DNA of 64,000 nt from Glandiceps talaboti. Taxonomy: Eukaryota > Hemichordata > Enteropneusta > Spengelidae. Made by a program: the position numbers and the translations under genes. The stretch lies in NCBI RefSeq assembly GCF_964340395.1, contig NC_135554.1, positions 10,907,475 through 10,971,474 of the forward strand. The letters run 5' to 3'. Below the pieces are notes generated by a model. It was not told the origin of the DNA. It made no database searches and saw nothing but the letters and a program-made list of their open reading frames with translations. Position 1 is the stretch's first letter; each line of letters opens with the position of its first letter. Of the stretch, positions 1 to 16,700 are shown piece by piece.

Positions 1-220
1 TATTAGCTTATCAACACTACCCACGCTACTGTTGTACGACACAAAACATACAGTTTCACTAGTTACAACAGGTTCTTCAGCCATGCAACATTGCGTGTAC
101 AGGTACAGGTACATGTACATGTACCAGACAAAGCATCAACTGACAGCTTGCTAGCTGTGACAACCTACATGCATGACATGATTATTTTTTTATTTTTTTT
201 CATAATCCATTTGTACTTAC

Positions 221-347
221 AGAAATATAACCCTGAATGTCAATCAGTAAATTCTCAGGTTTTAAGTCTCTGTATATAACATCCAACGCATGGAGATACT
301 CAAATGCCAATACTATTTGAGCCGCATAAAATCGAGCGTGGGGCTCG
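221..347 (-). CDS. PRKACA-like: PKA catalytic subunit, exon 6 version B (catalytic loop)
   Basis: This 127-bp exon encodes residues matching about 139-181 of vertebrate PKA-C. It starts with [15 protein letters not shown], carries the catalytic loop YRDLKPEN (D166, K168 and N171 in mammalian numbering), and ends in IDIQGYIS. It is flanked by TTCCAG before and GTAAGT after. The first base completes a Ser codon with the AG that ends exon 5. It is the downstream member (in transcript order) of a pair with the exon at 426-552. Version B is closer to the mammalian sequence at several sites (F154, L172, Q177, I180). The next exon (VTDFGFA region) lies outside the window. The family assignment is certain; which tissue uses this version is unknown. 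Confidence 0.93.
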
Positions 348-410
348 CTGGAAGTGAGGAAAGAAGTTATATCATGATGATCGTTGTCGAGAGTATTGTC
401 TTAAATGCTA

Positions 411-2750
<2,340 letters not shown>

Positions 2751-2833
2751 CTAAATCGACCAATTCTTCTTAGATGAGAAAACATTTCACCTCCTGTGAT
2801 AAACTCCAGCACCATGTATAAGTTGGAGTTGTC
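2751..2833 (-). CDS. PRKACA-like: PKA catalytic subunit, exon 5 (hinge region)
   Basis: This 83-bp exon encodes DNSNLYMVLEF, ITGGEMFSHLRRIGRF and the first two bases of the next Ser codon. It covers beta strand 5, the hinge and the start of helix E. It includes the gatekeeper Met (M120) and the glutamates of the hinge and GGEMFSH segment that contact ATP ribose and the substrate P-3 arginine. It is bounded by a TTTGACAG acceptor and a GTAAGT donor. The length equals the vertebrate exon, and phase 2 at its end fits the phase of both exon 6 versions. Confidence 0.92.
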
Positions 2834-5800
2834 CTGTCAAAGCAAAAAGTATACAGGCCACATAAAGTTACATGACTATATTGTTCTGCCCCAAATTATT
2901 GTCACATGAGGGGATGGCTGAGAGAGCAGTAACCATGGTCCTCAGTACCTGAAAGGGCATATCTTGGTTCTGATGGCCACCGTTTCAACACTACACTGAA
3001 GTGGTCATTTTCACTGTATCAAGAAGGTGCTCAATCACAAGAGGGCTTGACACTCCTATCACCTTGTTCAGAAAGAACCAGTTTGTCATACCAAAGAAAA
3101 CCCCAAAACATTTTACACGTACATGTAGGTGTGTAGCCTAGAGACTTAGCTATCTGGCACCAATGTTGTTTGCTAAGGCAGAAAGTCAAGAAAGATAACC
3201 AAGTCTCTGAACTAGAAGAGTGTATTTTTACATCTACGCAGCTATGTACGTACATGAACATGTTCTTACACAAATATATAACCCTTCTGTATAACATTCT
3301 CTATTAATGTATTACATCACACTAACATATACAGACAATCGGCAACATTGAGGGAATATGAAATTGCATTTTCCGAACCCATAATAACCATTTTATAAGT
3401 GTCCAATAAAATGAAATTAGTGTTTCTGTGGTTCAACTATGTCAAGGTGACAAGAAGTCCATTTTGTGGCACTCAATTATCTAGGCTGTTGTTGCACATC
3501 AGGCACAGTGGTATATTTTGATTACCATCAATCAATCTGCACATTTATAAAAAGGTTCTTATATGCATCGACCAATTAATTTGAGATTTACGTTAAATGT
3601 TCCTTATTAATATAGAAAAATGATAATCTGGATGCTGACGTGACGGAGAGATCTGAAAGATTTGATGAATGAAGGATAGCACAAGACGAAGAAAATGACA
3701 ACCTATCATTTGAACTTAACTTTAAACTTGTGCATATCAAACCTTTTCCCTCAGTACGACATAATGTCACTCCCAGACAAAGTATTCAGACAACAATATG
3801 GAAAGCTTTCAAACAATTTTAACAGCCAGGGTAATGAGCTTACACAGCTGGTCACTTTTGTCTACCTAACTGCCTAATGGACAATATCATAACCATTAGT
3901 AATGATAAAAGTCATGCCAGCCAGAAACAGTATAGCTATGGTTGACCTTTGACCTCGGGTCATAGGGCTTCTCTCTGAGTCTGACTTGAGATTCCACCCA
4001 ATGGAATGGCTACTATGTTTGGTGTTGACACATGTACAGTTAAGCCTAGTGAGAGTCTTGAGTGGATCCACTTGTGTTTTATCAAAACCCCTTAGTGATT
4101 ACAACCAAAACTTGTCACCAGTGTCAAAGTGATTCATCTTTTTTTTCTAACCTGACACAACAGATTTATTTGACACGGCCATGAAAAGACAGATTTTGAA
4201 CTCTCTATACACACAGGTAATCTACTCTCATGATTGTCAACACAATTCCTTACTGGCCTTAAATCCATTTTTTTCCCTGGAAAGCACACCTTCATTATTT
4301 TTCCATCAATTTGTTTAAAGAAGCATATTATTCGTTAATGCATGCAATCATTATACTTTTGTAGTCTTGCTTTATTTTTTGTACATGTATTACATGTTGA
4401 TGGCCTCTAAATGCGAAATAAAATTCAACACCACATTATCATACCTACATGCCAAAATTACATTGACCTGAAACAAAGACATTTTCCCACTGAATCTCGT
4501 TTCCGGTGAGGGTGGAACGTCATGACGTATCTTACTGTCTACGTTTCAAACAGTTTCCTCCCAAAATACATTTACAGTATTTCACCCCCTCCCCTCCCAC
4601 CCCACCCCACCCCACCCAAGCAACTATTTGTAATGACATAATTGTCCCTGTTTTTTGTCAACTTCAGACATATTGCAAATCTTTTCTCGTTCAAATACTA
4701 ATGTCATTTTTAACAATTAACTGCAGGCAAATCTGTCCTGAAAATCTTGTAGGCGATGACATGGTCTAGAAAATACTTGTAAAGCCACGGTACATCACTA
4801 GTCTGGTGCTATCTTTCATTGAACCGTGTCAGACAAGATGTGATACCACACTGGCATCCAGACAAGTGCATCACTGTACAGCAAAATATATTGCAACGTC
4901 TCTAGTTCAGACTTTACATAGCTGACAAAATATGCAGTAGTGAAGTCTATCTACCAATTCACTTTCACTCAAGCTAATAATAAACTGATGATTTACATAA
5001 CAATACCTGTCAATCAATGGCAATGCGATTATTCAGTTCAAGCTCTTACAGCGATAATACAATATGTGATGGTTAACGCGACAATAGAATTCTATATTTG
5101 TCCAGGCTCGATATACAACATGCTGAAAGGCTATTTCTTTTTCAAATTATTTGACAAATCTGTTGTGCAGGTAACAACTGTTCAATATTAATGTGTCATT
5201 CACCTCAAATTTCATTGCAAGATTGTCGACTTGTGTTGTCATGACAACAATTTGTTGTCACTATTTTGATGATGGTAGGCTGTTTTCCATAGTAAACTTA
5301 CAGGTTTTTAGCTATACATGTTACGAGAAGAAAAATGAAATTAGGATCAGTAGATAACTTTGCTTAGGTGATCAGTAGAATGAGGAGTCGTACAAAATCA
5401 TTAGCTACATAGCGAGTTACATTTGTGTGTGCTCAACCAGCCACAATTATGTTAATTTGAAATATAAAGCTCTGTAACAAGTCAATTCCGATTTGTCGTG
5501 TCTACTTTCGTTGTTTTTTCCTTCAAAATTTATCTAACTAGAACACCAATCCAGCGCTATTTTGATTGTAATTTCAGTTTTTCCTCTAAAGCTACATGTT
5601 CATCGTGATGACAAATATAGTCATTCAAGTTTTGTAAACAGAAATGCCCTCAAAGAAATCAAAATCTCTCACTTCATACATTCTGTTGGCATTCTATTCT
5701 GAACCTAAACACAGATCACAGCTATATTTTGAAGTATTTTTTTTCTTCAATAGACAAAGACTGAATGCTGGTATTAAGAAGTATAGATACACCTACTACA

Positions 5801-8458
5801 AAAGTTCAGGCTTTGATTGTAAGTACCCCTGTGTGGGACTCAACAGGCCTTCCGTTAAATAGTATATAGGTTATGAATGGTACTTAGGCCTATCCTTTCC
5901 TCTGGGTAGGTCACAAGAATAACCTCATTACTTCACCTTTTTAACTTCAATGATCTGACACAAAATAGTGAACTTTTTTCTTTTTTTGTTCATGGTCATG
6001 ACTCTACCTGGCTATAGTTTGCCTTGAATGTTTTCTGTTCCCTTTGGCAATCTCTTTTCCAAATTGTTTTCCTAGTGCTCTCTCTACATGCAAGCATTGT
6101 TTCCTGGCTGGCAGTGACATCTCTTTGAATGAAGGGAAATAACTTCAACAACACACTTCTGATGGTCACCCACTGTTTGTTTTGCTAAGTCCTCATGTTT
6201 CTGGCACTCTTTTTTTGTTACTGAATACTGGCATAAAAAGTACAAAGTACATCACCTAGTTTTACTTTAACTCACAGCTAGAGTCAACAAATGATATAAA
6301 TACAAAGCAAAAAAAAAAAAAACCATCCAGGTTCACAACAAATTTAGGTCAAAATGTAGGTGTGAACTGCATCTACAAAACGTACTAAGACAGTTTAACT
6401 TGAAGCAAGTACTAGTCCTAGTACCCCTGTACCACAATGGTGGTGAAACAAGTCTGGACCTGTTGCCATTTCCTTTTAAATTGAACTCTGCCTTGTTTTG
6501 GGTGTGTGTTTAGTAAGATCCTAGCAAATCAACCTTGGGAATAGTCCAGAGAGATTTGTCTATTTGACTTGACAGTGTTGTTCACCCTTATGCTGCATAG
6601 CTAGGCAAGTGAAATGAGTGAAGATACATTGTACATGTATAACAGAATATCGTTCAAATTTCATCTACTTTTGTAAATCCGACTACTTACACCTTTGATA
6701 TATAGGAATCCTTCGTCAACTTAAATAGCATAACGTCTTGTGTGATCAAATCAACAAATATGGATTATGACTATCGGATGTTGCATTAATACTATGATAA
6801 GGTTGCTTATGCAGAGTTGTTTCTTTTCCTGAGTACATGTACTTTTCCTGAGTACCTTCAAACCATTGCATATCATTTCAAAACTGACATGAAATCAAGC
6901 CTAACTTTGAAATATAACAGCCCACGTTATAATCCGGTTTGTGTACCTGGAGGGCATTTCATTTCTCAAACTACATTGTACATTAGGACACCCTGGATTA
7001 CAGGCTAGAAGTGTGAGTGCTACAGTTTCATACGTAAAGATCCTTTGATAACATAAGGCTTTGGAATCTGTACGTACTTTGTCAGCAAAAAAAAACAAAA
7101 AAAAACGGTAATACGCTTACATCGTATTTGGGAATCAAGAAAAATGTCACACTGTGTTTCCCTGGACATTTCCAAATACAAAAACAAGCCTATTTTGAAA
7201 CATTTATCGATCTTACATTTCAAAGTACAGTGAACTGTAATTGCACTCTGGGAATATAAGAGTGCTTATCTTGAAAGGCCGAGTCTTCACATGGGATGGC
7301 ACTAAAGTACAAGGCATTTGTTTCAGATGTTTTGGTTTTTTTTGGGTAGGGAGGGTGCCACAAAAGTACAAAGCACCTGTTTCATATGTTTCACATACCA
7401 AAACTCCATAGGCTTTGATCTATTTCAATAAACAATATTGAAAATCAGTCCCTGGGAAATATTTTAGTCCAACATCATGCATTATTAGACGTGTGTGAAA
7501 ATCTCTTGGAAACAGTCAATACTACTAACTGCAATGATAATGCCATGCCTATCTTTTCATTTGCTTTCTCTCTCTCTTTTGTAATGGTGAATTTCATGGT
7601 TGGACAGACAGCACAAAGCAATTGATTTTTGTATCTCTCTAAAGTTAGACTTTTAGGAAAGAACTCATGCATATTATATGGGAGTTGAAAATAGGAACAC
7701 TTACGATCTGTAGCTCTATTGTTAGTGAATCATTTTCGCATTTTTGTCCCAAGTCTATTTTTAATCTTAGAGCTAACTAGTGCAGCATATCAACACCCTG
7801 CGGCTGTTAGTTCTGGTTCAATTACTTTCCTCAGTTTGTTGAGCAGAGATAGCTTGCTGTTTGCTAAACAGTCAGTCGGACCAACAAAACAAAGTTTGAC
7901 AAATGATCAGAATGTCCCATGCTTCTTGACACGGCAACGGCACTCACACGAAATCTGACACACCGCGCTGAATAGCCAAGCATTGGTATGTATAGCCTTG
8001 TGTTTATTATGGTTACCATTCCTTGACCCCTAGACCACACTAACTTTCAATTGCCTCAATTCTTTTATACATTTACTGCCCTGTTTATGATACTGGGCGA
8101 GACAGTGCCCACATATTTGGGACATCTTCTACAAAAGGTTTACATAGACAAGCACAAGTGAGACATCCCAATGACTCATCCATGAAAGCATATCTCACAA
8201 TAGTACAGCCGCTATTCCTATTGCCTCGTCACTGTTTAATTTAATGGCTGGCCTGTGAAAACTTTTTCATACAAAATAACGTTCAAACATCACAATATGT
8301 ACAAACGAGGAGGTCACTATATCAACTACTGAAGGAAAGCTAACAGTATGAACAACGACCAAAACCGGAAACAGTTTCTGAATTCCTAGTATTCTGATAA
8401 TTTATTGGTTAGAACAAACATACACACAACCCCAAATAAAACACAGTTTATGACTTAC
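2834..8458 (-). other. PKA-C intron 4
   Basis: A 5.6-kb intron, AT-rich, with short homopolymer runs (for example A at 6310-6322) and a C-rich CCCCAC run near 4585-4617. Several open frames of 60-90 codons occur, but none shows a recognisable domain or splice context. I see no nested gene. Confidence 0.75.
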
Positions 8459-8557
8459 CTTAAAATGATATTCTAATTTGACAAGGAAGGGAAAATCTAT
8501 GGCCTGAAGAATTCGTTTCTCATTCAACGTGTGTTCAACCTGTTTTAACTTTACCAC
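8459..8557 (-). CDS. PRKACA-like: PKA catalytic subunit, exon 4 (helix C region)
   Basis: This 99-bp phase-0 exon encodes [17 protein letters not shown], then [16 protein letters not shown]. It carries helix C with the conserved Glu (E91, in NEKR) that pairs with the ATP-binding Lys of exon 3. It is bounded by AATTGTAG on the 5' side and GTAAGTC on the 3' side of the minus strand. The length matches the vertebrate exon. Confidence 0.92.
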
Positions 8558-9828
8558 CTACAATTTAAAAAAAAAAGAAAAAGACAACAAAGGAATTAGC
8601 AAATCTGTGTGTGTTTGTTTTATTCTATAAACTTTAAATTCTGACTCACTAGCTTTACTTACATGTCTTGAATTATTACTGAATTATTTTTGGTGTGAAT
8701 GAGCCAGAACAAAAACTAGTACTTACTAATACAATATAATACAAATGTTTGTAGAGCATGCACAAGCCAAGTGGAACAAAAAATATGGAATTTATACCCT
8801 GTTTTTTTTTCAACATGACTATGCCATGACTAAGCGTATCTACATCGATGGTTTTTGCAGTATTCGAAATACGAGTAAATAAGATTAAATAAACACCATT
8901 ATTTTTCTCAACTTTTTATGCCTGCACAGGTATAATTATCTGGAAAATACTCATGACCTGAGAGTTTTGTCACTACTCGTCTACCAATCTGTAGTGACAA
9001 GGCCCTTTAGATCAGTTCATTTTCCTTGGCTGAACGAAGTAAAATATTGGGGAATAATATTTAATTTTTCACTGTACCCATCATGTATGTATGCATTTCA
9101 AATGAGATACAAATACTCATATAAATTTGCCTGAAATGTCAATGTCATATTGTAGAACCCCATTCACATAAAAGATATTTATTTAAGCGAATGTCAAAAT
9201 GATTTTAGCTGATTTGCTGTGGGTGTGCAAGTTGTCCTTGACACATGTATCACCTGCGTTTAAAATACAATTTGTCACACCTATGTATATTATGTCATCT
9301 CTTACTACACATATAAATGTTTAATTAAAATTTACATATGAGGTTGCTGACCTAGACTGTGTGTTTTACCTGCCAAAACACTGGTGTTTTTTTTATTTTT
9401 GTTTTCTGCACCCTACTTTGACAATAGTCATATTAAGAAGTTAATCACACATTGTAAGCTTTGTTGTGAAGTATGTTTACACAGAACATTCCACAGAGTC
9501 AATAACTTGGTGCATTTTTTTTTTCAGTTTTACTTGGCACGCAATCATTTTTTTTCTTCTCTTTCTATGACAATCCATCCAACCGTTCAAACATTCTTTG
9601 CATTACGCATATAACATCCACATCAATCATAGCGAAAAATTTATCAAAATTAGGTTAGTCGGGTGATTACAATATGTGTGGACTCTTTATCTGAACAAAG
9701 GTACAGGTACAGGTCAGTTCATTAGCCTACCTTCACTTGCATGCAAAACAAATAGTAGCCTTGAAACATTCTTTGTTGTTGATCAAACTGTGTGATAATT
9801 GAAACCCAGGTGAATAAAACGCACTGAC
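8558..9828 (-). other. PKA-C intron 3, with a dispersed repeat arm
   Basis: A 1.3-kb intron. At 9019-9058 it contains a 40-bp segment (TTTTCCTTGGCTGAACGAAG and onward through AATATTGGGGAATAA) that recurs as the arms of a hairpin element at 30219-30352. No coding sequence seen. Confidence 0.75.
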
Positions 9829-9957
9829 CTTTTGTTTATCGAGTATCTTCATAGCATAGTATTGCTGTGTTGCTTTATGTTGAACTAACATAACCCTACC
9901 AAATGAACCTGTACCTAATGTCTTCTTCCTTTCAAAGTCCTCCAGGCATGCTGTGTT
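9829..9957 (-). CDS. PRKACA-like: PKA catalytic subunit, exon 3 (glycine loop, ATP Lys)
   Basis: This 129-bp phase-0 exon encodes [43 protein letters not shown]. The glycine-rich loop GTGSFGRV (G50-V57) and the ATP-anchoring Lys of AMKIL (K72) are intact. The acceptor is TTCACAG and the donor is GTCAGT, a slightly weaker variant. The length equals the vertebrate exon. This was the segment that first identified the gene. Confidence 0.95.
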
Positions 9958-12900
9958 CTGTGAACAGAAGACAAAAAAAAAATTAATTTTACAGCTCCCC
10001 AGAAAGACACTCATAAAAACCCAGCGGTTTGCAGAGCATCTAGGCTAACCGTATGACACGGTTCTCTATTACTTCCCAAGGTTGTACAAGTGTATATACA
10101 TTTTATACATCCCATGCATTCAACCTCTAGGCGTTTCAAGTTCTTGACTCCAATTCATAGGTGTTACAAAATGCATACAATCATTAGTTAGTATGGATGA
10201 CTCATAATCACTTTACTAGTAATATTTTTATTAAATCATATATGCCATATCTATCGACTTAGCTACAGAATCTACCCATGAAACACACTTCCAAATGTGA
10301 AATGCATACGATTAGGTCGGCAAGTGAATTTGGGATTTGAAAAAAAAAATCTGTTCTTTTATGAAGAAACCTTCATTTTGTCCAACAGGAAGACAAGTGC
10401 ATAGAAATTAGGATACGTGTACAGACCAGAATGCATATTTAAATGAAGGTAAATGAAGGTAAAGGAGTTGGGACAAGTTAGTGTATATGCATAGTGTGAG
10501 ATGCTATACAGATAAACCTAGTAATGATAAAAAAACCAGGGTTATGGCGGACACTAAGATATGTACATTGTATGTAACACTATAAACACAGCTGAGAGAG
10601 CAACTTAACCTCTGGGTTTTACCATTACAGGTTATTTTCTTCAAGTGCACTGTAACTGTAAACTTTGTCTGGCTAGTAAGCATCAAAAGTGACGACAAAC
10701 GATCTCCAATTCATTTTTTTTGAATAACCAGTTTTCTCATAAATTTACATACTGCTGACTTTTTTTTAAGGCGAGTATGAGAGGATTTTTAATTGCACAA
10801 AACATACATGTACAATGTAAGCTGTGGTCTTTTCCATCTAACATTACAGGAAAGGGAATGCAGCTAATTGCACAGATGACCCTGACATCAGGACAGCTAG
10901 CCCTTTAAAACATCATAAATTTTTTAACTACCATAAAATGAGACCTTACAGAAGTATACACACATTAAGACAACAACCTGGGTCAGTGAAGTATTGCAAA
11001 CTTAGCCGAAAAAAAGCTTCTGCTTAATATGATATTTACATATATTTTCTTTTCTTACTTGACATAAGAAAAAATATATATAGTAGAGCAGTGCACCAGC
11101 AGTGGGTACAATAGGTTGAGGGTAATCTGACTAGTAGTAATAGCATGTCTTCCAACACAATCACACATGATGTGTCTACTTTGTGCATTCTTTTGTTGCT
11201 AATAAGTGTTACCACGCAACCACTGAGGTTTGGACCTGATTGTCAATAGTGTTGTGGGTTGTTGGGTTCCAACACACTTGTAAGTTCAGTGGTCCCCCAT
11301 TGCTTCAATTTTTTTCAGTAACTAGATACCTATAAAAAACATTAGACAGTACACATCACTATGTCTTTCTGTTGTTGAGAGACCCTTTTTATGTCCTGTT
11401 TGAGTGGGGAAGGATTACTGCCTTGCGGAAGTGCATCTTTCTTCATATAAAATATCTAGGTAGGGGTTTTAAAACTTTTTGAGTTGAGTTTTGTTGAGAC
11501 CATCCACTTCCATATTAGTCCTGCTTGCACATTGTGTATGGAATGCGATACTGACTATGGCCCTCAACACCATCCTGCAAAAAGCAATGTCACCAGCCAA
11601 TTTCGAGTGCGCGAGCAAAATGATTGCGCACCAATTTACAAAAGAATTACATACCTAGTGCTCAAATATTAGCAATCGATCAAATATTAAGTACTCATTT
11701 TACACCTCTTTGATGATTCACTACTAAGATCACAAACAGTGTCGAAATTAGATATTTTTGACACCATACATGTAACTTCCGCTTCACGCACTTCACATGC
11801 AAAATTATAGACACACGTGAGAATAAGTCAATCTTCTTGTAATATTTAGACCTTCTAGCATGAGGTAAAAAGCTATTGAAGGTGCCGAGAATTAGGAGCA
11901 CTTACATCACACTTTTAAAGTCGAAAAAGGCCACGATAACTATCGTTCTAAAAAACGAACAGGAACAACAACCCCTAGTCTAGTCTACGGATAAATGTCT
12001 AGTTTCAAGCCCTTCACACTTCACAACATTAATCAAGGATCTTGGCAAAGAGACAAAAACAGGAATTACGCTGTGCTGAATATATACGCAAATTAGTAAA
12101 TTAGAAAGGCAACAAGCAGGACTTTGAACAGTCACTCTTTTGTGTATAATCATATTAGTATGCTGTTGAATGTCACTTGTCTATGGGGAGTTGTCACATG
12201 AATGGCTAACGAGGACAGACTAAATTAAAATATGCCTTTATATAATTATATACATGTATGTAACACTTCTCCTGATTACCATACATGTATGCATAGAAAA
12301 TATATACTAGTATAACTATGATAATATAATATAATATAATATAATATAATACAATATAATACTAAATCCAAAGAATAAGGATGTCATAAGTCGTTACTCG
12401 GAGTGTCACGCTTCCTCAGCGATCATCAGGCGACTGATAAAATTGAGATTGTTAAGGTTGATATGTACTGTATTGTACACATACATGTAATGTTTGTGTG
12501 TACATTGCGTAACAAGATGGTCGGACTAAACTATTTCTTACAGAGATTTACTGCTATAGTTGCGAGGAAAAATTTATTTTTGTGGCGACATTTGGAGACT
12601 AATTCGGATTTTTTGTTTAGTAGTATGCTTTTGTCAGCATTGATTATATACATGTACATGTACATAGTTTCAGTTAAACAGAGATTGCAACGTTTCGTCT
12701 CATTCCTGTAAGCAGCCGCTTGGGTGATGATATCCCACTCAATACTATGATGGTTGGTTCCTTTCCTTCAAATTCTGAACATGTTAATATAATTTAATAT
12801 ATATATTTACATATTGTATATATGGCAACTTCTTTCCCACTTTCACAAAAATGTATACTACTAGAAAATAAATACATTCAACACAAAATATCACCTTCAT

Positions 12901-13689
12901 TGTGCTAAATGTCAAGATTAGGTACATGTATTTCTCAAACTTCAAAGTCTCATTGACATAATTAACATAAATATCTGATAATAGGTGGTATCTTAGCAGT
13001 GGACTAAGAAAATTCAACTCCATGGTAACGCTGCTAAGAAAAGCATACCATAACGTTGCTAGTAAGCCTGGGCGTACTATTCTACTATGTCTGGATTGCC
13101 CATTACCATCAGTGTATTTTCTTTTGATATCAGCATAGATCAATGGGTAGTTGACATCTTAGGATATCAAATGTCACGACACCATTTGAAATCTATCAAT
13201 CTATTTCAGAGGCAGTATCTATACACTGAGGCTAAATGGATGGCTGTGTCACTTTGATCATATTAATCATACACTGACAGCCAACTACTAAAAGTACACG
13301 TTCCTGGCTGCCGCTCTACCCATGTTTTCTGAACCCAGTGTGTCTTACTTAAATAAACATGTAATCAATAAATTACAAAGGATAAAAATTCTCATTTTCA
13401 TTCATGCAGTCTCATTTGGTATTATTTAGCATACATGTACATCACAAAGATTTTTTGAAATTAAAAAAAAAGGCCATGGGGTTCTTGCATTAGTTATATC
13501 AGTGAAGCCATTACATCTTTTGTTCTTAACCAACATTTTCAAAAGCTCTGTGGAACGATTGTTGTTCGCACCTAAATTCTCATCCTATCAAATTTTGTTT
13601 CATTCTCATATCACTAGCTTTCTGATTATGATAAACTCAGCCGAAGTGAAGATAATGATACTAAAAATATAAGTAAAAGTCTGTAATAC
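9958..13689 (-). other. PKA-C intron 2
   Basis: A 3.7-kb AT-rich intron holding the pentanucleotide array at 12321-12361 and several A/T runs. A 102-codon open frame at 12403-12711 shows no recognisable domain. Nothing else supported. Confidence 0.7.
12321..12361. repeat. (ATAAT)n microsatellite
   Basis: About eight copies of a TATAA-type pentanucleotide inside PKA-C intron 2, with one imperfect unit near the end. Confidence 0.9.
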
Positions 13690-13751
13690 CTGTGATGGAC
13701 TTTCCCATTTTCTTAGGAAGTCTTCTCTTGCCTTATCAAGAAAAGCTTTGA
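13690..13751 (-). CDS. PRKACA-like: PKA catalytic subunit, exon 2 (helix A)
   Basis: This 62-bp exon encodes (V/F)KAFLDKAREDFLRKWESP, SQ. It is the amphipathic helix A, including the conserved FLRKWE with the Trp that packs on the kinase core. The acceptor is CTCAACAG after a long pyrimidine tract and the donor is GTATTA. It begins after one base of a split codon. That base is G from the 19.1-kb first exon (Val) or T from the 27.8-kb first exon (Phe). The length equals vertebrate exon 2. Confidence 0.92.
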
Positions 13752-16700
13752 CTGTTGAGAAGAAGAAAAAAGAAGAAGAGAAGAATGCATTATATTAATG
13801 TTATATTCAACAGAAGAATTGATAATGAATCAACAATGATGTACATGTATCCAGGCTGTTAAAAAATGCCAACATCAAGTATATGACACTTCTCCATACA
13901 CAAGATTCTTCAAAAATTTTTGGCAGATTGTCGGTGGATTTCAGCTGTAAAATGAAAATGGATATTAATAACAGGTGGAAAAGTAATTACAAGCAGTCTG
14001 GATCATATTTCTATATAGCAATACTTCCCAGGGATTTTTTATTCTATAAATACATTTGGCACAAAAAACCAACCTCTACCATGTTGAGATAGTCATCAAC
14101 ATTATTCATCAGTCTGCATTATTCAAAGACAACTCAATTCAAACATACATACATAATTCAAACTAGCGATGTAATTAGTAATTCAATATCGCGGCCTCAA
14201 CATTTCTTATACATAAATAAACAGAGAAGTACACATATGATGTATTTCTGTTAATATTATAATCTTGTTCTCTGATTTGCCAGTAAACGTCACTGAAGAC
14301 AGGTGGTTTAGCCGCTACTGTTGTCGTCGTTGACTGCCCTTTAATACCGAATTACCGAACGTAAGGCCAACACTGCTTTCATATTACATGTACATTAATA
14401 CAAAGAATGGTGCAACAGTTAGAGCCTGTTACCATGGCAACAGTTCCCTGTAGCCAATTAGCCACATCACATTTCATCTTCATATTAACGTGAAGCCTAT
14501 CCATGGGATGACGTTCTTGCGTGCGCATCTTAATTGAAGTGACCACACTGCTTTTATCCTCTTCACAACCTACATGTATGTCTGCAGTTTTGTAGACAAT
14601 TTAAAATTATTCGGATCATGCTGTCTACTTTGCATATTCCAACAGGTGAAACACCCAGAGATGACACACAAAACGACACCCATATCTATTGTATCACATT
14701 GACAGTATTAGCCAGTGGCATGAGAAATTTTCACACACAAAAATAAAATATGTGGTTGCCATGGTAACTGGTGTTTGTAGTGCTGAAAATCTGAAGAGAA
14801 ATGCATACAAACCCATGCACTATGCCCACGACAGAAATTCTGACTCGAAAAGTCATGCAATTGAAAGTTCTGTCTCTCAGACAAATTCCCTTGAAATCGG
14901 GAAAAGGCATGATGTGTGTAACTTATACTGCAATTTGAGTGTTTGTAATACCCCTTCATGTAGTACATAATAACACAATGGGTAAAATATCATAATTACA
15001 TTCATTGCCCGATTCAAAAATAGAAACTAATACAACCTATAAATATGTTAGATCTTTATTTACTTACAGGAAAACGGTTCCTCTTTCCGACTGACTACAA
15101 TGGCAAGAATTATGCATTAGATTTTGGAAATACTATATAATGCCACAAAAATTCACAAATATATCATAATGTTTGACATTTTCAGTAGCTATAGGTCTGT
15201 GTAATTTTTAAATAGGAAATTAAATTACGCACACGCTTTCTAGATCTAATAAAATGTTAACTGTAGACTGATTTTGAGTAATTTCTCTAAATTGATTCAG
15301 CTTGGGAATAGAATGAAAGAATTCAGTCTAAATATAGCCGGTATTAATGTAACGGGTTGCAAGTCAGAGTAGACACACAGCAAGAATGAAGATGTTAGAG
15401 GAAAGATATTATGTGTACAAATTTTACAGGTATATATATATAAATATATATGTACATGTATAGAAAAATAACACAGGTTCTACCCAGAGCAGCAAATATC
15501 TGAGAGAATATTACATTACATTTACACAGTCAATTTTTGCCAAATTATTTTTTCATATCAACCTGTAAACATGATTTACATTATTTATTATTCCATCAAC
15601 ATTCGATGAATTTTCTGGACTCAAATACAGACGTACGTAAGAACCTCTCAGAAAATTTTCTTTTCTTTCTGTTTCAAGGCAACTTGTTGTATACTATCAT
15701 AACCGACTGCATCAAATAATTGAAAAATGAGTAAAAAGAGTGAATGAGTGTGGTAGGTGAAAAAAAGATGAAATAAGAAAATAGATTCTTGAACATTAAC
15801 ACTCAGACATCTGCTGCTGACATTAGAAGGGAAAGCCCAGGTTTTCCAGTTGTATTTCCTTTAAGTGATTTCAGGTAATGACATTCAACGCATACAATTT
15901 TATGTGAGGAGTTGACAGTATGTAAAAAAAAAAATGACAGAAAAAACTGTAATAGCATGCATAGAAACGAGGAAGAGTTTACCCGATATCAACCATCCAA
16001 AGTTGAGCATGTTACCTACAAACAGTAGTACAGTATTTTGATTGTACCCATGTCCAAATGTATGCAAGGAGAAAGGCAATGAAAAGGGATTTAAAGAAAA
16101 TAAATTAAAGTTTTTTCAAAAGCTTGCATATTCAAATTTTAGTGTGAACAAGAGATATGACAATATGAATGTGTACAGTTGCAGAGTACCTGTGTGCCCT
16201 CTAATGATAGCCAAATTTTGTTGTTGTGAGTCAACATGAGAAAAACTGGCATTTCTTGTGAGTCTGCCACATACATGTAATAAGAGATAGGGAAACACCA
16301 AATTTTGGTGCATCATTAGAAATCATATGCGTCAGTGGCATGTCACACTGGCTTAGAGGGAACACTGCAGAGTACCTTGTTACTACTCATTCAGCTTTGC
16401 CTTGAATTACAGAAAATGCAACGATTTTCTTGATCATATATCATATCTCCAATTTTTTTTTCGCAAAAAATGTGACGCATGTATTTCATTTACAAGCCTT
16501 AAGTTTCAAATCCTGCTGTTCAGAGATATGAACATACGAGACTTCCTCTTATGACATGCAAAATTTGGCACACAAAATGGAATTCCTACACAATTGTGTT
16601 TTTGTTTGTTTGTTTGTTTGTTTTTTGTATGTTTTGAATGCAATCCTAATATCACAGATATTACAACTGAAATTGAGACATATACATCCATGTACAACTT

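Noticed and set aside
12403-12711. 102-codon frame inside PKA-C intron 2
   Set aside because: Hydrophobic, AT-driven composition, no domain and no splice support. The start region resembles repeat sequence near 35661-35705 (GTCACGCTTCC…ATCATCAGG).
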